64,000 nt of DNA from Helicobacter labacensis (lineage in GTDB: Bacteria > Campylobacterota > Campylobacteria > Campylobacterales > Helicobacteraceae). Below are positions 55,448 to 63,988 of this stretch, in pieces. The first letter of the stretch is position 1. Each line of letters opens with the position of its first letter. A program made the position numbers and the translations under genes. The stretch covers positions 1 to 64,000 of the forward strand of contig NZ_QXQQ01000006.1 in NCBI RefSeq assembly GCF_003660285.1. Direction: 5' to 3'. The notes beneath the pieces are model-generated. The model ran no database searches, was not told the DNA's origin, and saw only the letters and a list, made by a program, of their open reading frames with translations.

Positions 55448-57331
55448 GTGGCTAGATTAGATAGCAAACTGGATTTAGGCGTAGGGCTTTGCTTGGTAGA
55501 TTTTTTAGAACTCGTGTTGCACCCCCCCAAGGGGTATAGCATTTACATGCTTTTAGAAAATCTCCAGCCAAACCAACAAGGTTGCCTAGAAGTGCAGTAT
55601 TTGGGCATGAGTGCGGCTAAAGTGCTCAAAGTGCGCGCCCTAGCCCTAGCCTTCCAGCGCGAGATTGAATTAGTCTGCTTTAATTACTCTGCTTACCACA
55701 CCCAAGTCCTCTCCCAAAAGCGTTACTTCGTCTATGGCAAGATTAGCCACAACAACTACACCGGCGCGCTCCAAATCACCCAGCCCCAAGTGATCCAAAA
55801 CCCCCAAAGCATCGCCTTGTACTTCAAACAAGAAGCCAAATACACCCGCGCTTTCAAAGCCCAAAAAGCCATTAAAAATTATTCTAATTTTGTGCGCCAA
55901 GTCTTGAGTGTAGACAATCTTGCCAAATTAGCCCTAGTGGGCGTATCCCAAGAGATGATCCAAGACATCAGTCTACTCTTCCATCCCACTTTAGAATTTG
56001 TGCGCGCCTTTGATGCCCATAAAGGCATTTTTGGCAAATACCTAGAGGCGCTCAAATTTATCGAGGCGCTGGTTTATATGTTGCGCTTGAGTGGCAAAAA
56101 ATGGGAGTTTCCTAGTAAATTTGCCGGGCATGCCAATACCCAAGCTCTTCAAGAGTTTATCCAAACCCTACCCTTCGATCTCACCTGCGATCAAGAACGC
56201 GCGATCGCTAGTATCCAAGAGGACATGCAAGGGGAATTAGCTAGCAAGCGTCTAGTGATGGGTGATGTGGGTTGTGGTAAAACGATGGTGATTCTAGCCA
56301 GTGTGGCTTTAGCTGCGCCCTATAAAAGCCTTTTAATGGCACCCACTAGCATCTTAGCTAAACAACTCTATGAAGAGGCGCGCAAATTCTTACCTCCCTA
56401 TATCAAAGTGGCATTACTCTTGGGGGGGTATACCCCCAAGAAAGCCTTGCAAACCCTGCAAGAAGCGACCTTTATCATCGGCACAACCACCCTTTTATAC
56501 GCGCCCTTGGACATGTCTCAAGTCGCTCTAGTGCTCAGTGATGAACAACACCGCTTTGGGACTAAACAACGCCATGATCTAGAACAGCGCGCGCGTATGG
56601 GGTTTGCAGATGGTTTTGTGCACAAGCCCCATTATCTGCAATTCTCTGCTACCCCCATCCCCAGAACCCTAGCGATGATGGGCGCAAAATTTGTCAAAAC
56701 CACTCTCATTAAAGACAAACCTTACCACAAAGACATCGCCACTCACTTGATTGATAAAACCCACTTCAACGCCCTATTAAACCATATCCACCAAGAGATC
56801 GCCCAAGATAAACAAGTCGTCATCATCTATCCCCTTGTAGAAGAGAGCACGCGCGCCACTTATATGCCCCTCAAACAGGGTGCGCTTTATTGGCAAAAAC
56901 ACTTTGAAAAAGTCTATATCACCAGCGGAAAAGACACGGATAAAGAGGAAGTGTTGGAAGAGTTTGCCAAAGCGGGCAATATTTTACTCACCACCACCCT
57001 TATAGAAGTGGGGATCAGCCTGCCTAAACTCTCTAGCATCGTGATTGTGGGAGCGGAACGCTTGGGGTTAGCCACCCTGCACCAACTCAGGGGCAGGGTC
57101 GCGCGCTTGGGCGGTAAAGGCTATTGTTTTTTATTCACGCATAACACTGATAACCCCCGTTTACAGGAATTTAGCAAAACCCTAGATGGGTTTGAGATTG
57201 CTAATTTAGATCTCAAATACCGCGATTCGGGGGATTTATTGCAGGGCACACAACAGAGCGGGGCGCATTTTAGCTATTTAGATTTGAGCGCCGATCAAGC
57301 CCTCATCACCCAAGCAAGCGCGCTATTTTAG
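55448..57331 (+). CDS. recG: ATP-dependent DNA helicase RecG
   Basis: 627 residues from GTG 55448; GTG 55442 and TTG 55445 are also in frame and the choice is uncertain (TAGG is about seven bases before 55448). An N-terminal wedge/OB part (about 60-170) is followed by superfamily 2 helicase motifs: MGDVGCGKTMVILA, APTSILAKQLY, LSDEQHRFG, FSATPIPRTLAM, and the late QLRGRVARLGGKGYC. It remodels stalled forks and Holliday junctions. Confidence 0.93.
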   Translation: MARLDSKLDLGVGLCLVDFLELVLHPPKGYSIYMLLENLQPNQQGCLEVQYLGMSAAKVLKVRALALAFQREIELVCFNYSAYHTQVLSQKRYFVYGKISHNNYTGALQITQPQVIQNPQSIALYFKQEAKYTRAFKAQKAIKNYSNFVRQVLSVDNLAKLALVGVSQEMIQDISLLFHPTLEFVRAFDAHKGIFGKYLEALKFIEALVYMLRLSGKKWEFPSKFAGHANTQALQEFIQTLPFDLTCDQERAIASIQEDMQGELASKRLVMGDVGCGKTMVILASVALAAPYKSLLMAPTSILAKQLYEEARKFLPPYIKVALLLGGYTPKKALQTLQEATFIIGTTTLLYAPLDMSQVALVLSDEQHRFGTKQRHDLEQRARMGFADGFVHKPHYLQFSATPIPRTLAMMGAKFVKTTLIKDKPYHKDIATHLIDKTHFNALLNHIHQEIAQDKQVVIIYPLVEESTRATYMPLKQGALYWQKHFEKVYITSGKDTDKEEVLEEFAKAGNILLTTTLIEVGISLPKLSSIVIVGAERLGLATLHQLRGRVARLGGKGYCFLFTHNTDNPRLQEFSKTLDGFEIANLDLKYRDSGDLLQGTQQSGAHFSYLDLSADQALITQASALF

Positions 57332-57366
57332 TCCATTTCATTAGCCGACTTCGCTAGAAACTATGC

Positions 57367-57372
57367 TATACT
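57367..57372 (+). promoter_or_regulatory. -10 box of the cco operon
   Basis: TATACT on the plus strand, 31 bases before the ccoN ATG, in a gap with no other gene. Confidence 0.55.
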
Positions 57373-57403
57373 CAAGCCTTTTAAACTAGATTGAGGAGTG
57401 TGC

Positions 57404-58921
57404 ATGGATGTTGGCATGCAACAAGGCTACGCCAAATCTGTTGGGGTAGCAAGGGGGGAGGTCGCGGAGTATGACTACTCTATAGCGCGCCTTTTCATTA
57501 TCGCCATGATCGCCTTTGGGGTCATTGGCATGGTGATTGGCGTGATCTTGGCGTTCCAGCTGGCTTTTCCTAAACTCAATTACATCGCCGGAGAGTATAG
57601 TATCTTTGGGCGTTTGCGCCCCCTCCACACCAATGGGGTCATCTATGGCTTCACTTTGGGGGGTATTTGGGCGAGCTGGTATTATATCGGGCAAAGGGTC
57701 TTGAAGATCACCTACCACGACCACCCGTTTTTAAAGATGGTGGGCTATTTGCATTTTTGGGTGTGGATTGCGGCGTTGGTGGCGGGTGTAGTGAGCTTGC
57801 TTGCGGGCATCACCCAAAGTAAAGAATACGCCGAACTAGCTTGGCCTATTGATATTTTGGTGGTGATCGTGTGGGTGCTTTGGGGGGTTAGCATGTTTGG
57901 GAGCATGGGGGTTAGGCGCGAAAATACGATCTATGTATCCCTGTGGTATTACATCGCCACTTATGTGGGGATCGCCGTGCTGTATATCTTCAACAATCTT
58001 TCTATCCCTACCTACTTTGTGGCAAACATGGGGAGTGTGTGGCATTCCATTTCGCTTTATGCGGGCAGTAATGACGCGTTGGTGCAGTGGTGGTGGGGGC
58101 ATAATGCGGTGGCCTTTGTCTTCACCAGCGGGGTGATTGGCACGATCTATTACTTCTTGCCCAAGGAAAGCGGACAACCTATTTTCTCTTACAAGCTCAC
58201 CTTGTTTTCTTTTTGGAGTTTGATGTTTGTCTACATCTGGGCGGGTGGACACCACTTGATTTACTCCACCGTGCCTGATTGGGTGCAAACCCTCTCCTCT
58301 GTTTTTTCGGTGATCTTGATTTTGCCCTCTTGGGGGACAGCTATCAACATGCTACTCACTCTTAGAGGACAATGGCATCAACTCAAAGAATCGCCCTTGA
58401 TCAAGTTTTTGGTCTTGGCTAGCACCTTTTACATGCTCTCCACCTTAGAAGGCTCCATCCAAGCGATCCGCTCTGTTAACGCGCTCGCCCACTTTACCGA
58501 TTGGATCATCGGGCATGTGCATGACGGCGTGTTGGGCTGGGTGGGCTTTACAATGATCGCAGCGGTCTACCACATGGTGCCCCGCGTCTTCAAAAGAGAG
58601 TTGTATTCGGCTAAATTGATGGATGTGCAATTTTGGCTCATGACCTTGGGGATTGTGCTCTACTTCTCCTCCATGTGGGTGGCGGGCATCACACAGGGCA
58701 TGATGTGGCGCGATGTGGATCAATACGGCAATTTAGTCTACCAATTCATCGACACCGTGCGGGTGTTGATCCCCTACTATGTGATTAGGGGTATAGGGGG
58801 TAGTTTGTATCTAGTTGGGTTCTTCATCTTCCTTTACAATGTGTTGATGACGATCCAAAAAGGGCGTGTGTTGGAGAAAGAACCGCTTACGCCACACCTA
58901 TGGGTGTGCGCTAAGGAGTAG
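57404..58921 (+). CDS. ccoN: cbb3 cytochrome oxidase subunit I
   Basis: 505 residues from ATG 57404, with GAGGAG five bases upstream. Twelve-helix haem-copper core of the high-affinity terminal oxidase. Haem and copper ligand motifs are visible: RPLHTNGVIYGF, WWWGHNAVAFVFTSGVIGTIYYFLP, AGGHHLIYS and WIIGHVHDG. It reduces oxygen at low tension, fitting a microaerophile. Followed by ccoO after two bases. Confidence 0.97.
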   Translation: MDVGMQQGYAKSVGVARGEVAEYDYSIARLFIIAMIAFGVIGMVIGVILAFQLAFPKLNYIAGEYSIFGRLRPLHTNGVIYGFTLGGIWASWYYIGQRVLKITYHDHPFLKMVGYLHFWVWIAALVAGVVSLLAGITQSKEYAELAWPIDILVVIVWVLWGVSMFGSMGVRRENTIYVSLWYYIATYVGIAVLYIFNNLSIPTYFVANMGSVWHSISLYAGSNDALVQWWWGHNAVAFVFTSGVIGTIYYFLPKESGQPIFSYKLTLFSFWSLMFVYIWAGGHHLIYSTVPDWVQTLSSVFSVILILPSWGTAINMLLTLRGQWHQLKESPLIKFLVLASTFYMLSTLEGSIQAIRSVNALAHFTDWIIGHVHDGVLGWVGFTMIAAVYHMVPRVFKRELYSAKLMDVQFWLMTLGIVLYFSSMWVAGITQGMMWRDVDQYGNLVYQFIDTVRVLIPYYVIRGIGGSLYLVGFFIFLYNVLMTIQKGRVLEKEPLTPHLWVCAKE

Positions 58922-58923
58922 CC

Positions 58924-59631
58924 ATGTTTGATTTCCTAGAAAAAAACCCGTTCTTTTTTACTCTAGCTTTCGTGGTTGCCTTTGCCATTGCGGGGATTGT
59001 AGAGATTCTGCCTAACTTCTTCAAGTCGGCTAGACCCATTGAGGGGCTAAAACCCTATAGCATTTTAGAAACCGCCGGACGGCAGGTTTACATCAAAGAG
59101 GGGTGCTATAATTGCCACTCCCAGCTTATCCGCCCTTTTCAAGCAGAAGTGCAACGCTATGGGGCTTATAGCTTGAGTGGGGAATACGCTTACGATCGCC
59201 CCTTTCTATGGGGTTCTAGACGCATTGGACCGGATTTGCACCGCGTGGGTGATGTGCGCACCACCGCTTGGCATGAAAAACACATGTTGGAGCCCACTAG
59301 CGTGGTGCCCGGAAGTATTATGCCCGCTTACAAACATCTCTTTGTCAAAGATAGCGATTTTGACACCGCCTATGCAGAGGCTTACGCAGAGAAAAAAATC
59401 TTTGGCGTGCCCTATGACACCCCCAATGGAGTCAAGCTAGGCGATATCAAAGAGGCTAAGAAACTCTTCTTAGAAGAGGCAAAAGCCATCGTAGACAACA
59501 TGCAAAACCCCCAAATCGCCCAAGCTCTCAAGGAAGGGCGGGTTAAGGAGATTGTAGCCTTGATCGCCTATTTGAACAGCTTAGGGCAGTCTAGGATCGC
59601 CCACTCCACCCCCACTAAGGAGAATCATTGA
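58924..59631 (+). CDS. ccoO: cbb3 oxidase subunit II, monohaem cytochrome c
   Basis: 235 residues. One N-terminal membrane anchor (about 12-30) and a periplasmic monohaem domain with CYNCH (Cys61-His65) followed by SQLIRPFQ. The SIMPAYKHLF segment supplies the axial Met. It passes electrons to ccoN haem b. Stop overlaps the ccoQ start as TGATG. Confidence 0.97.
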   Translation: MFDFLEKNPFFFTLAFVVAFAIAGIVEILPNFFKSARPIEGLKPYSILETAGRQVYIKEGCYNCHSQLIRPFQAEVQRYGAYSLSGEYAYDRPFLWGSRRIGPDLHRVGDVRTTAWHEKHMLEPTSVVPGSIMPAYKHLFVKDSDFDTAYAEAYAEKKIFGVPYDTPNGVKLGDIKEAKKLFLEEAKAIVDNMQNPQIAQALKEGRVKEIVALIAYLNSLGQSRIAHSTPTKENH

Positions 59632-59840
59632 TGGATTTAGACACAATTAGAGGGCTTGCCTATGTCTTTTTTACAATCCTCTTCACGCTGTTTCTCTACG
59701 CCTACATCGTTAGCATGTATGTGAAAGACAAAAAGGGCATCACGGATTACGAACGCTATAGCCAACTCGCGCTCCAAGATGAGCTCCACGATGCGCCCAT
59801 AGAACCCCGCCCATCTCTAAATCCGCACAAAAGAGGCTAA
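59631..59840 (+). CDS. ccoQ: cbb3 oxidase small subunit CcoQ
   Basis: 69 residues with one transmembrane helix (about 8-30, YVFFTILFTLFLYAYIVSMY) and a charged tail ending in Pro-rich HDAPIEPRPS. Start set at ATG 59631, with AAGGAG eight bases upstream; the TTG before it is unlikely. CcoQ stabilises the oxidase. Confidence 0.92.
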   Translation: MDLDTIRGLAYVFFTILFTLFLYAYIVSMYVKDKKGITDYERYSQLALQDELHDAPIEPRPSLNPHKRG

Positions 59841-60704
59841 ATGGATATTTTGAAAGACCATATCAATTTGTTTGCGCTAGGGGCAGCCCTAGTGATCTTG
59901 GTGCTCACTTTGAGCATGAGCTCCTCTTTATTCAAGGCGATGCGTGAGAAGACTAGTGGGGGCAATCTTTACAATGGGGGACACCAATACGATGGGATCG
60001 CTGAGTTTTTAAACAATATCCCCTCTGGGTGGATCATCAGCTTTTTAGCCATCATTGTGTGGGGTGTGTGGTATATTTTTCTTGGCTATCCGCTTTTCAA
60101 TTACTCCCAAATTGGGGAATACAATAAAGAGATCGCCAAGTATAACCACAATTTTGAAGCGCGTTGGAAAAATTTGAGCGCTAAGGATTTGGAGCAAATG
60201 GGGCAGGGAATCTTTTTGGTGCAATGCTCACAATGCCATGGTCTAGAGGCGACCGGTTTAGATAACACCGCGCGTAATTTAGTGAATTGGGGTAAGGAGG
60301 CTGGGATTATGGAGATCATCAAACAGGGTTCTGTGGGCTTGGGTTATCAGGCTGTGGAGATGCCTCCCCTTGAAATGAGCGATGAGGACGCTAAAGCGGT
60401 TGCTAGCTATGTGATGGGAAAAATCTCTGATCTCAAGCACACCAGCAACCCGCAGTTGGTGCAAAAAGGTGAGACGATCTTTGCAAACATGTGCGCAAGT
60501 TGCCATGGGGCAGATGGCAAGGGGCAGGGTGGCATGGCAGCGGATTTAACCCACTATGGCACACAGGTGTTCCTCAAAGAGGTTCTGGACAAGGGTAAAA
60601 AGGGGCATATTGGGGAGATGCCTAGCTTTGCTTACCGGCATTTCAACGATATTCAGGTGCGCGCGCTCGCCCACTACATCCAGTCTTTGCGAGGAGAGGA
60701 ATGA
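59841..60704 (+). CDS. ccoP: cbb3 oxidase subunit III, dihaem cytochrome c
   Basis: 287 residues. Two membrane helices (about 10-30 and 62-85) and two c-type haem sites, CSQCH (129-133) and CASCH (218-222). Axial Met candidates lie in VEMPPLEM and GEMPSF. It is the electron entry point of the oxidase. Its ATG directly follows the ccoQ stop; it overlaps the next gene by 4 bases. Confidence 0.96.
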   Translation: MDILKDHINLFALGAALVILVLTLSMSSSLFKAMREKTSGGNLYNGGHQYDGIAEFLNNIPSGWIISFLAIIVWGVWYIFLGYPLFNYSQIGEYNKEIAKYNHNFEARWKNLSAKDLEQMGQGIFLVQCSQCHGLEATGLDNTARNLVNWGKEAGIMEIIKQGSVGLGYQAVEMPPLEMSDEDAKAVASYVMGKISDLKHTSNPQLVQKGETIFANMCASCHGADGKGQGGMAADLTHYGTQVFLKEVLDKGKKGHIGEMPSFAYRHFNDIQVRALAHYIQSLRGEE

Positions 60705-60889
60705 TGAAATGGCTCAATGGTTTGTTAGGGTATTGGCTTGTGGTGGTGGTGCTCTTGGGCGTGGTGGCTTTTCTTGGCTTTAAGGCGGTGCGCATCCAGC
60801 AAGAAGAGGCCACACATTACTACAAGTTAGACACGGGCAAGATTCAAATGTTTGAAAAAGATCGCCAATTCTATCAGAGTAAGGAATAA
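60701..60889 (+). CDS. Small membrane protein of the cco operon (DUF4006-like)
   Basis: 62 residues: one transmembrane helix (about 10-30) and a short charged tail. It overlaps ccoP by 4 bases and occupies the position of HP0148, where a DUF4006-type protein follows ccoP in epsilonproteobacteria. GAGGAG precedes the ATG. Likely an oxidase-associated subunit or assembly factor. Confidence 0.85.
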   Translation: MMKWLNGLLGYWLVVVVLLGVVAFLGFKAVRIQQEEATHYYKLDTGKIQMFEKDRQFYQSKE

Positions 60890-60890
60890 C

Positions 60891-60995
60891 ATGTTTACGG
60901 GTATGGAAAAATTGCTAGGGTTGTTTCTCATCATTTTGTTTGTCATCTCAGTGGTGCTTTACTTCATTAAACCTACTTTCTTGTTTGCGGTTTAA
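60891..60995 (+). CDS. 34-residue single-helix membrane peptide in the cco operon
   Basis: MFTGMEKLLGLFLIILFVIS... to FLFAV: nearly the whole chain is one hydrophobic helix. AAGGA lies five bases before the ATG, the gene starts one base after the previous stop and ends directly before the next GTG start. Packing in the operon argues that it is real. It may be an oxidase accessory subunit like CcoM or CydX-type peptides in other oxidases. Confidence 0.75.
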   Translation: MFTGMEKLLGLFLIILFVISVVLYFIKPTFLFAV

Positions 60996-61589
60996 GTGGG
61001 GCGCGCGCTTAGGCTGGTGCTCTTGCTATGGGGGGGGCTTTTAGCCGACCCGGGCTTTGTGCGTGGCAATGTGGCTTTGCACCTTGTGCCTAAGAGTGTG
61101 GCGTTAGTGCAACGCGTTTCTGCAGAATTGCAAGAAAAAACCGGGGTTTCTTTGGTGTTGTTTGTCGTAGATACAGGCTTGCAAGACAAGCAGGCGCGCT
61201 TAGATTACCAGCAGGCGCGCTTAAAAGAGTTAAAAAGTCCTTTTGTAGCGTTCTTTGCCTATTTTCAAGCCCAGAAAATTGCCATTGTTACCAATCCTGC
61301 CGATTTACTCAGCGTGGATCAGATATTTTTTGAGCGCATCGCGCCCTTTTTACCTAAGAAATGGGGAGATGATATGCAAGAGAACAACGCCCGCTTTTCC
61401 TTTGCCCTACTCAATGGTTACACCTACATGGCTGATGCGATCGCGCAAAAATACCGCGTGCATTTGCAAAACAATATCCAAGAAGAAAACCATAATAGTC
61501 TCATCAAAACAACGCTCTATGTCTTGCTCTGTTCTCTCTTAGCATTGTTTTTCTATGCCTATTTCTTTGGGAGAAACCATGAACGCTAG
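60996..61589 (+). CDS. TPM-domain-like membrane protein of the cco operon
   Basis: 197 residues from GTG 60996, directly after the preceding stop. A signal peptide (1-18) carries a G8 run (61030-61037) at codons 12-14. The periplasmic part resembles TPM domains: VQRVSAELQEKTGVSLVLFVVDTGL, and a later AQKIAIVTNPADLLS. A transmembrane helix (about 170-190) anchors the C-terminus. HP0150 holds the same place. It may aid assembly of the oxidase; no ribosome site is evident, so coupling is likely. Confidence 0.75.
   Translation: MGRALRLVLLLWGGLLADPGFVRGNVALHLVPKSVALVQRVSAELQEKTGVSLVLFVVDTGLQDKQARLDYQQARLKELKSPFVAFFAYFQAQKIAIVTNPADLLSVDQIFFERIAPFLPKKWGDDMQENNARFSFALLNGYTYMADAIAQKYRVHLQNNIQEENHNSLIKTTLYVLLCSLLALFFYAYFFGRNHER
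61030..61037 (+). repeat. G8 homopolymer in signal-peptide codons of the TPM-like gene
   Basis: G8 at codons 12-14 encodes the WGG of LLLWGGLL; any slip would stop the protein within the N-terminal region. Confidence 0.9.
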
Positions 61590-62133
61590 AGAAAAGAATT
61601 ATTGGCCCTTGGGAATTTTAGCCATACTTTTGCTAGGGGTGGTTTTGGTGAGCGCGCTAGTGGTTGTTGCCATTAAGAACACCCCCCAAGACGACAACTC
61701 TTATTTAGAAAAACACACTTTCACAGACGCGCATATCAACACCATGCTAGCCCATTACCGCGCCTTCTTGCAAAATTACGATCTTGTGTTGTTGAGTCAA
61801 GATCAAAGTCTAACCCCTCTATTTCCCTATTATCTCACCCAAAGCACACCCACACTTTGGTTGCGCTTGCGCCATAATCAGGTGCGTATTGTGGTGGAAA
61901 AACTCCAGTCCCAAGCCCCCCCCTTAGAATTGTCCGTGCTTCTCATCAGGGGTAGGGATCACCTACAGCCTTTTAGAGAGCCCGAATGTGTGGAGAACAC
62001 TAAACAGATTACCTGCCAGCTACACCCCTTTAATTTACCCTCAGAGGGGCATTACAAGATTCTCATTCGAGCGCGCTTTCAAGGGGAGAATATCCCCTTA
62101 ATTCAGCCTGCTTATGCGCGCCCTAAAAAGTGA
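61579..62133 (+). CDS. FixH/CcoH-like assembly protein
   Basis: 184 residues from ATG 61579 (GGGAGA upstream), overlapping the previous gene by 11 bases. N-terminal NYWPLGI and a transmembrane helix (about 10-33) followed by a periplasmic beta-rich domain, as in FixH/CcoH-type proteins that assemble cbb3 oxidase or its copper centre. Homology is weak and the call leans on position at the end of the cco operon (HP0151 place). A C8 run lies at 61916-61923 (QAPPLEL). Confidence 0.65.
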   Translation: MNAREKNYWPLGILAILLLGVVLVSALVVVAIKNTPQDDNSYLEKHTFTDAHINTMLAHYRAFLQNYDLVLLSQDQSLTPLFPYYLTQSTPTLWLRLRHNQVRIVVEKLQSQAPPLELSVLLIRGRDHLQPFREPECVENTKQITCQLHPFNLPSEGHYKILIRARFQGENIPLIQPAYARPKK

Positions 62134-62958
62134 AAGTGTAATTGATATACCAAGAGTAAAGACGGCGGATATAGAGATTGCCATCGTTCTTGGTTTTCAA
62201 GAAGGGGTTTTTCTTCATCATGGGGAATTTGACCCCAGCCTCAATACTGCTGTGCTTTAGCAAGCGCACCCTACCCCCGACATTGAACAAGAATTGGAAG
62301 TTCGTAGGTTTTTTATCCAACCCCACATAAGTTAGGGCGACATCTTTAAAATCGGGCGTGGCTAAAATCCACGAATTGCCCGCAAATTGGATGCCCCCCA
62401 CCACCCCTAAAGCCATCGCTTTGTTATTGATCACATTGAGCACAACATCTGCCCCTGCACCATAGGTGAGCATATTGGGGGCAATAGGCTTATTGCTCCC
62501 TATCAATTCCTGCAAGATACCCATGACATTGAGCTGGCAATTAGGTAAGCCCACATTGGGCAAACCGGGGGGGAGTCCAGGAATGGTAGGTGGCACAGGG
62601 ATTGGCGGCACGGGAGGGGGTGTGGTGGGGGGTTTTACCACGGGGGCTTGGCACACCAGCGGGTTGCCAGAGGCGTTTTTCTTAGAGGCAAACTCAATGC
62701 CTTGTGCATGGGCGTAGTCAAAAAACCCATAAAGCTTAACCCCGACATACTTGAGCGGGAACAACTGGTAACCTATTTGGATTCCAAACCCCTTAGCGGG
62801 GCGGTAAGAGTTGTAGTTTTGCCTTTATCTTGCATTTGTAATTGCGCTTTACCTTGTTGGTAACCCCCCCCGATAAAAAGCCCACTCCCATCAGCGGCTC
62901 CTAACACAGAAACTAGAGAAACCAAAGAGAGGGCAATAAGAGATTTAGCACGCATCAT
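62123..62958 (-). pseudogene. Hop-type outer-membrane protein with one-base frameshift
   Basis: A signal peptide (to about GAADG) and GLFIGGGYQQGKAQLQ, the Hop-like N-terminus, are in one frame; the barrel from NYNSYRPAKGFGIQIGYQLFPLKYVGVKLYGFFDYA to the final YTFTF is in another. One missing A in the run at 62818-62821 (T4 on the plus strand) explains the break. Joined, the protein would be about 278 residues. A G8 run (62865-62872) at codons 29-31 adds a second slippage site. A Pro-rich loop (about 35 residues) interrupts the barrel. Confidence 0.85.
62865..62872 (-). repeat. C8/G8 homopolymer behind the signal peptide of the frameshifted OMP
   Basis: Eight C on the plus strand at codons 29-31 of the OMP, encoding the GGG of LFIGGGY. 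Confidence 0.9.
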
Positions 62959-63040
62959 TGTCCTTTACATGGATTTTTCTTAAAATCGGTTAATCGCGCT
63001 CGCGCTTAACCTTTATATAGATGCGCGCCTATGAATTAGC

Positions 63041-63988
63041 TTAAAAATCGCGTAGGTAACTAATCTGGAAAGCATAAAGACGGCGCACGCTGGCTTGCAA
63101 ACTATCCCCATTGGCGTTTGTGATGCTAAAGTAGCGGTGCGTGATTGTGGGGATTTTGATCCCAAGCTCAATCCCATTGCGTTTAGCAAATTGTGCGCGG
63201 AACGCAAAATTCACCAGAAATTGGAAATTAGCCGGGCTGTAGCTGGAGTCCTTATGTGTTTTGGTGTAGTTTTGAATTTCTGTTTGGATAGAAGTCGCCC
63301 AGCTATCCCCAGCTAGCTGAAACCCTAGGGCTAAACCAACAATGAAATACTTGTTGGAGAAAAAATTATAGAGCATATCTAGCCCTGCTCCATAAGTGTA
63401 GAGATTGGCAGCATAAGCCCCAGCGTAACTATCTGTTTCTCTAAAGCTATAAGGACCAAAGCTAAAGGGCTGTTCTTTGGAAGTGATGACCCCAAAACGG
63501 CTGTGGTTATAGTCAAAAAAGCCAAAGTAGCGCAACCCAAAGGTGTGTTTCTTGCCAAAGAAGTGCTTGTAACCCACCTGCACGCCCACGCCCATTAGGG
63601 GGGGGAAACCCATGGTAGGGGTGTGTATGCCCGTGCTATTAGCATAGCGCACCATATTACCAAGACCGCTAGCTTGGTAGTTGAAGCCCGCAAAAAAACT
63701 AGATTGCTCGCCTAGAGGGGTTGGTTTTTTAGCAGAGGTGTTTTTTAAGAGAGCTGGTTTAGTTGGGGGAATATGATCGTGATCGCCCTCATTGGTATGT
63801 TCATGGTGTTGAATCTGCTCGATTTTCTTACTATCTTCTAGGAAGGGATCGCTTGGATTTGAACCGGGCGTGTCTGTTGGGCTGAAGCCCCTAATCCCTA
63901 CGCCATGCAAGGGAAACGCGATTAAGGTGGCGATCATCAAACTCCGCGCCCACCCAGAGGAGAGCTCCCCATGCAACCCATTAGACAT
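63041..63988 (-). CDS. Hop-type outer-membrane protein with His-rich N-terminal segment
   Basis: 315 residues from ATG 63988; the frame stays open to the window edge, so the true start may lie further upstream. A hydrophobic core (about 15-30) could be the signal. Residues 50-75 are rich in His, Asp and Glu (EDSKKIEQIQHHEHTNEGD). The barrel shows SSFFAGFNYQASGLGN, VGYKHFFGKKHTFGLRYFGFFDYNH, LYTYGAGLDMLYNFF and GFQLAGDSW, typical of Helicobacter OMPs, ending QISYLRDF. A C8 run in coding sense lies at 63598-63605. Confidence 0.82.
   Translation of the reverse strand: MSNGLHGELSSGWARSLMIATLIAFPLHGVGIRGFSPTDTPGSNPSDPFLEDSKKIEQIQHHEHTNEGDHDHIPPTKPALLKNTSAKKPTPLGEQSSFFAGFNYQASGLGNMVRYANSTGIHTPTMGFPPLMGVGVQVGYKHFFGKKHTFGLRYFGFFDYNHSRFGVITSKEQPFSFGPYSFRETDSYAGAYAANLYTYGAGLDMLYNFFSNKYFIVGLALGFQLAGDSWATSIQTEIQNYTKTHKDSSYSPANFQFLVNFAFRAQFAKRNGIELGIKIPTITHRYFSITNANGDSLQASVRRLYAFQISYLRDF
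63598..63605 (-). repeat. G8/C8 homopolymer in the His-rich OMP
   Basis: Eight G on the plus strand at about codons 128-130, encoding GFPPLMG. Confidence 0.85.
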
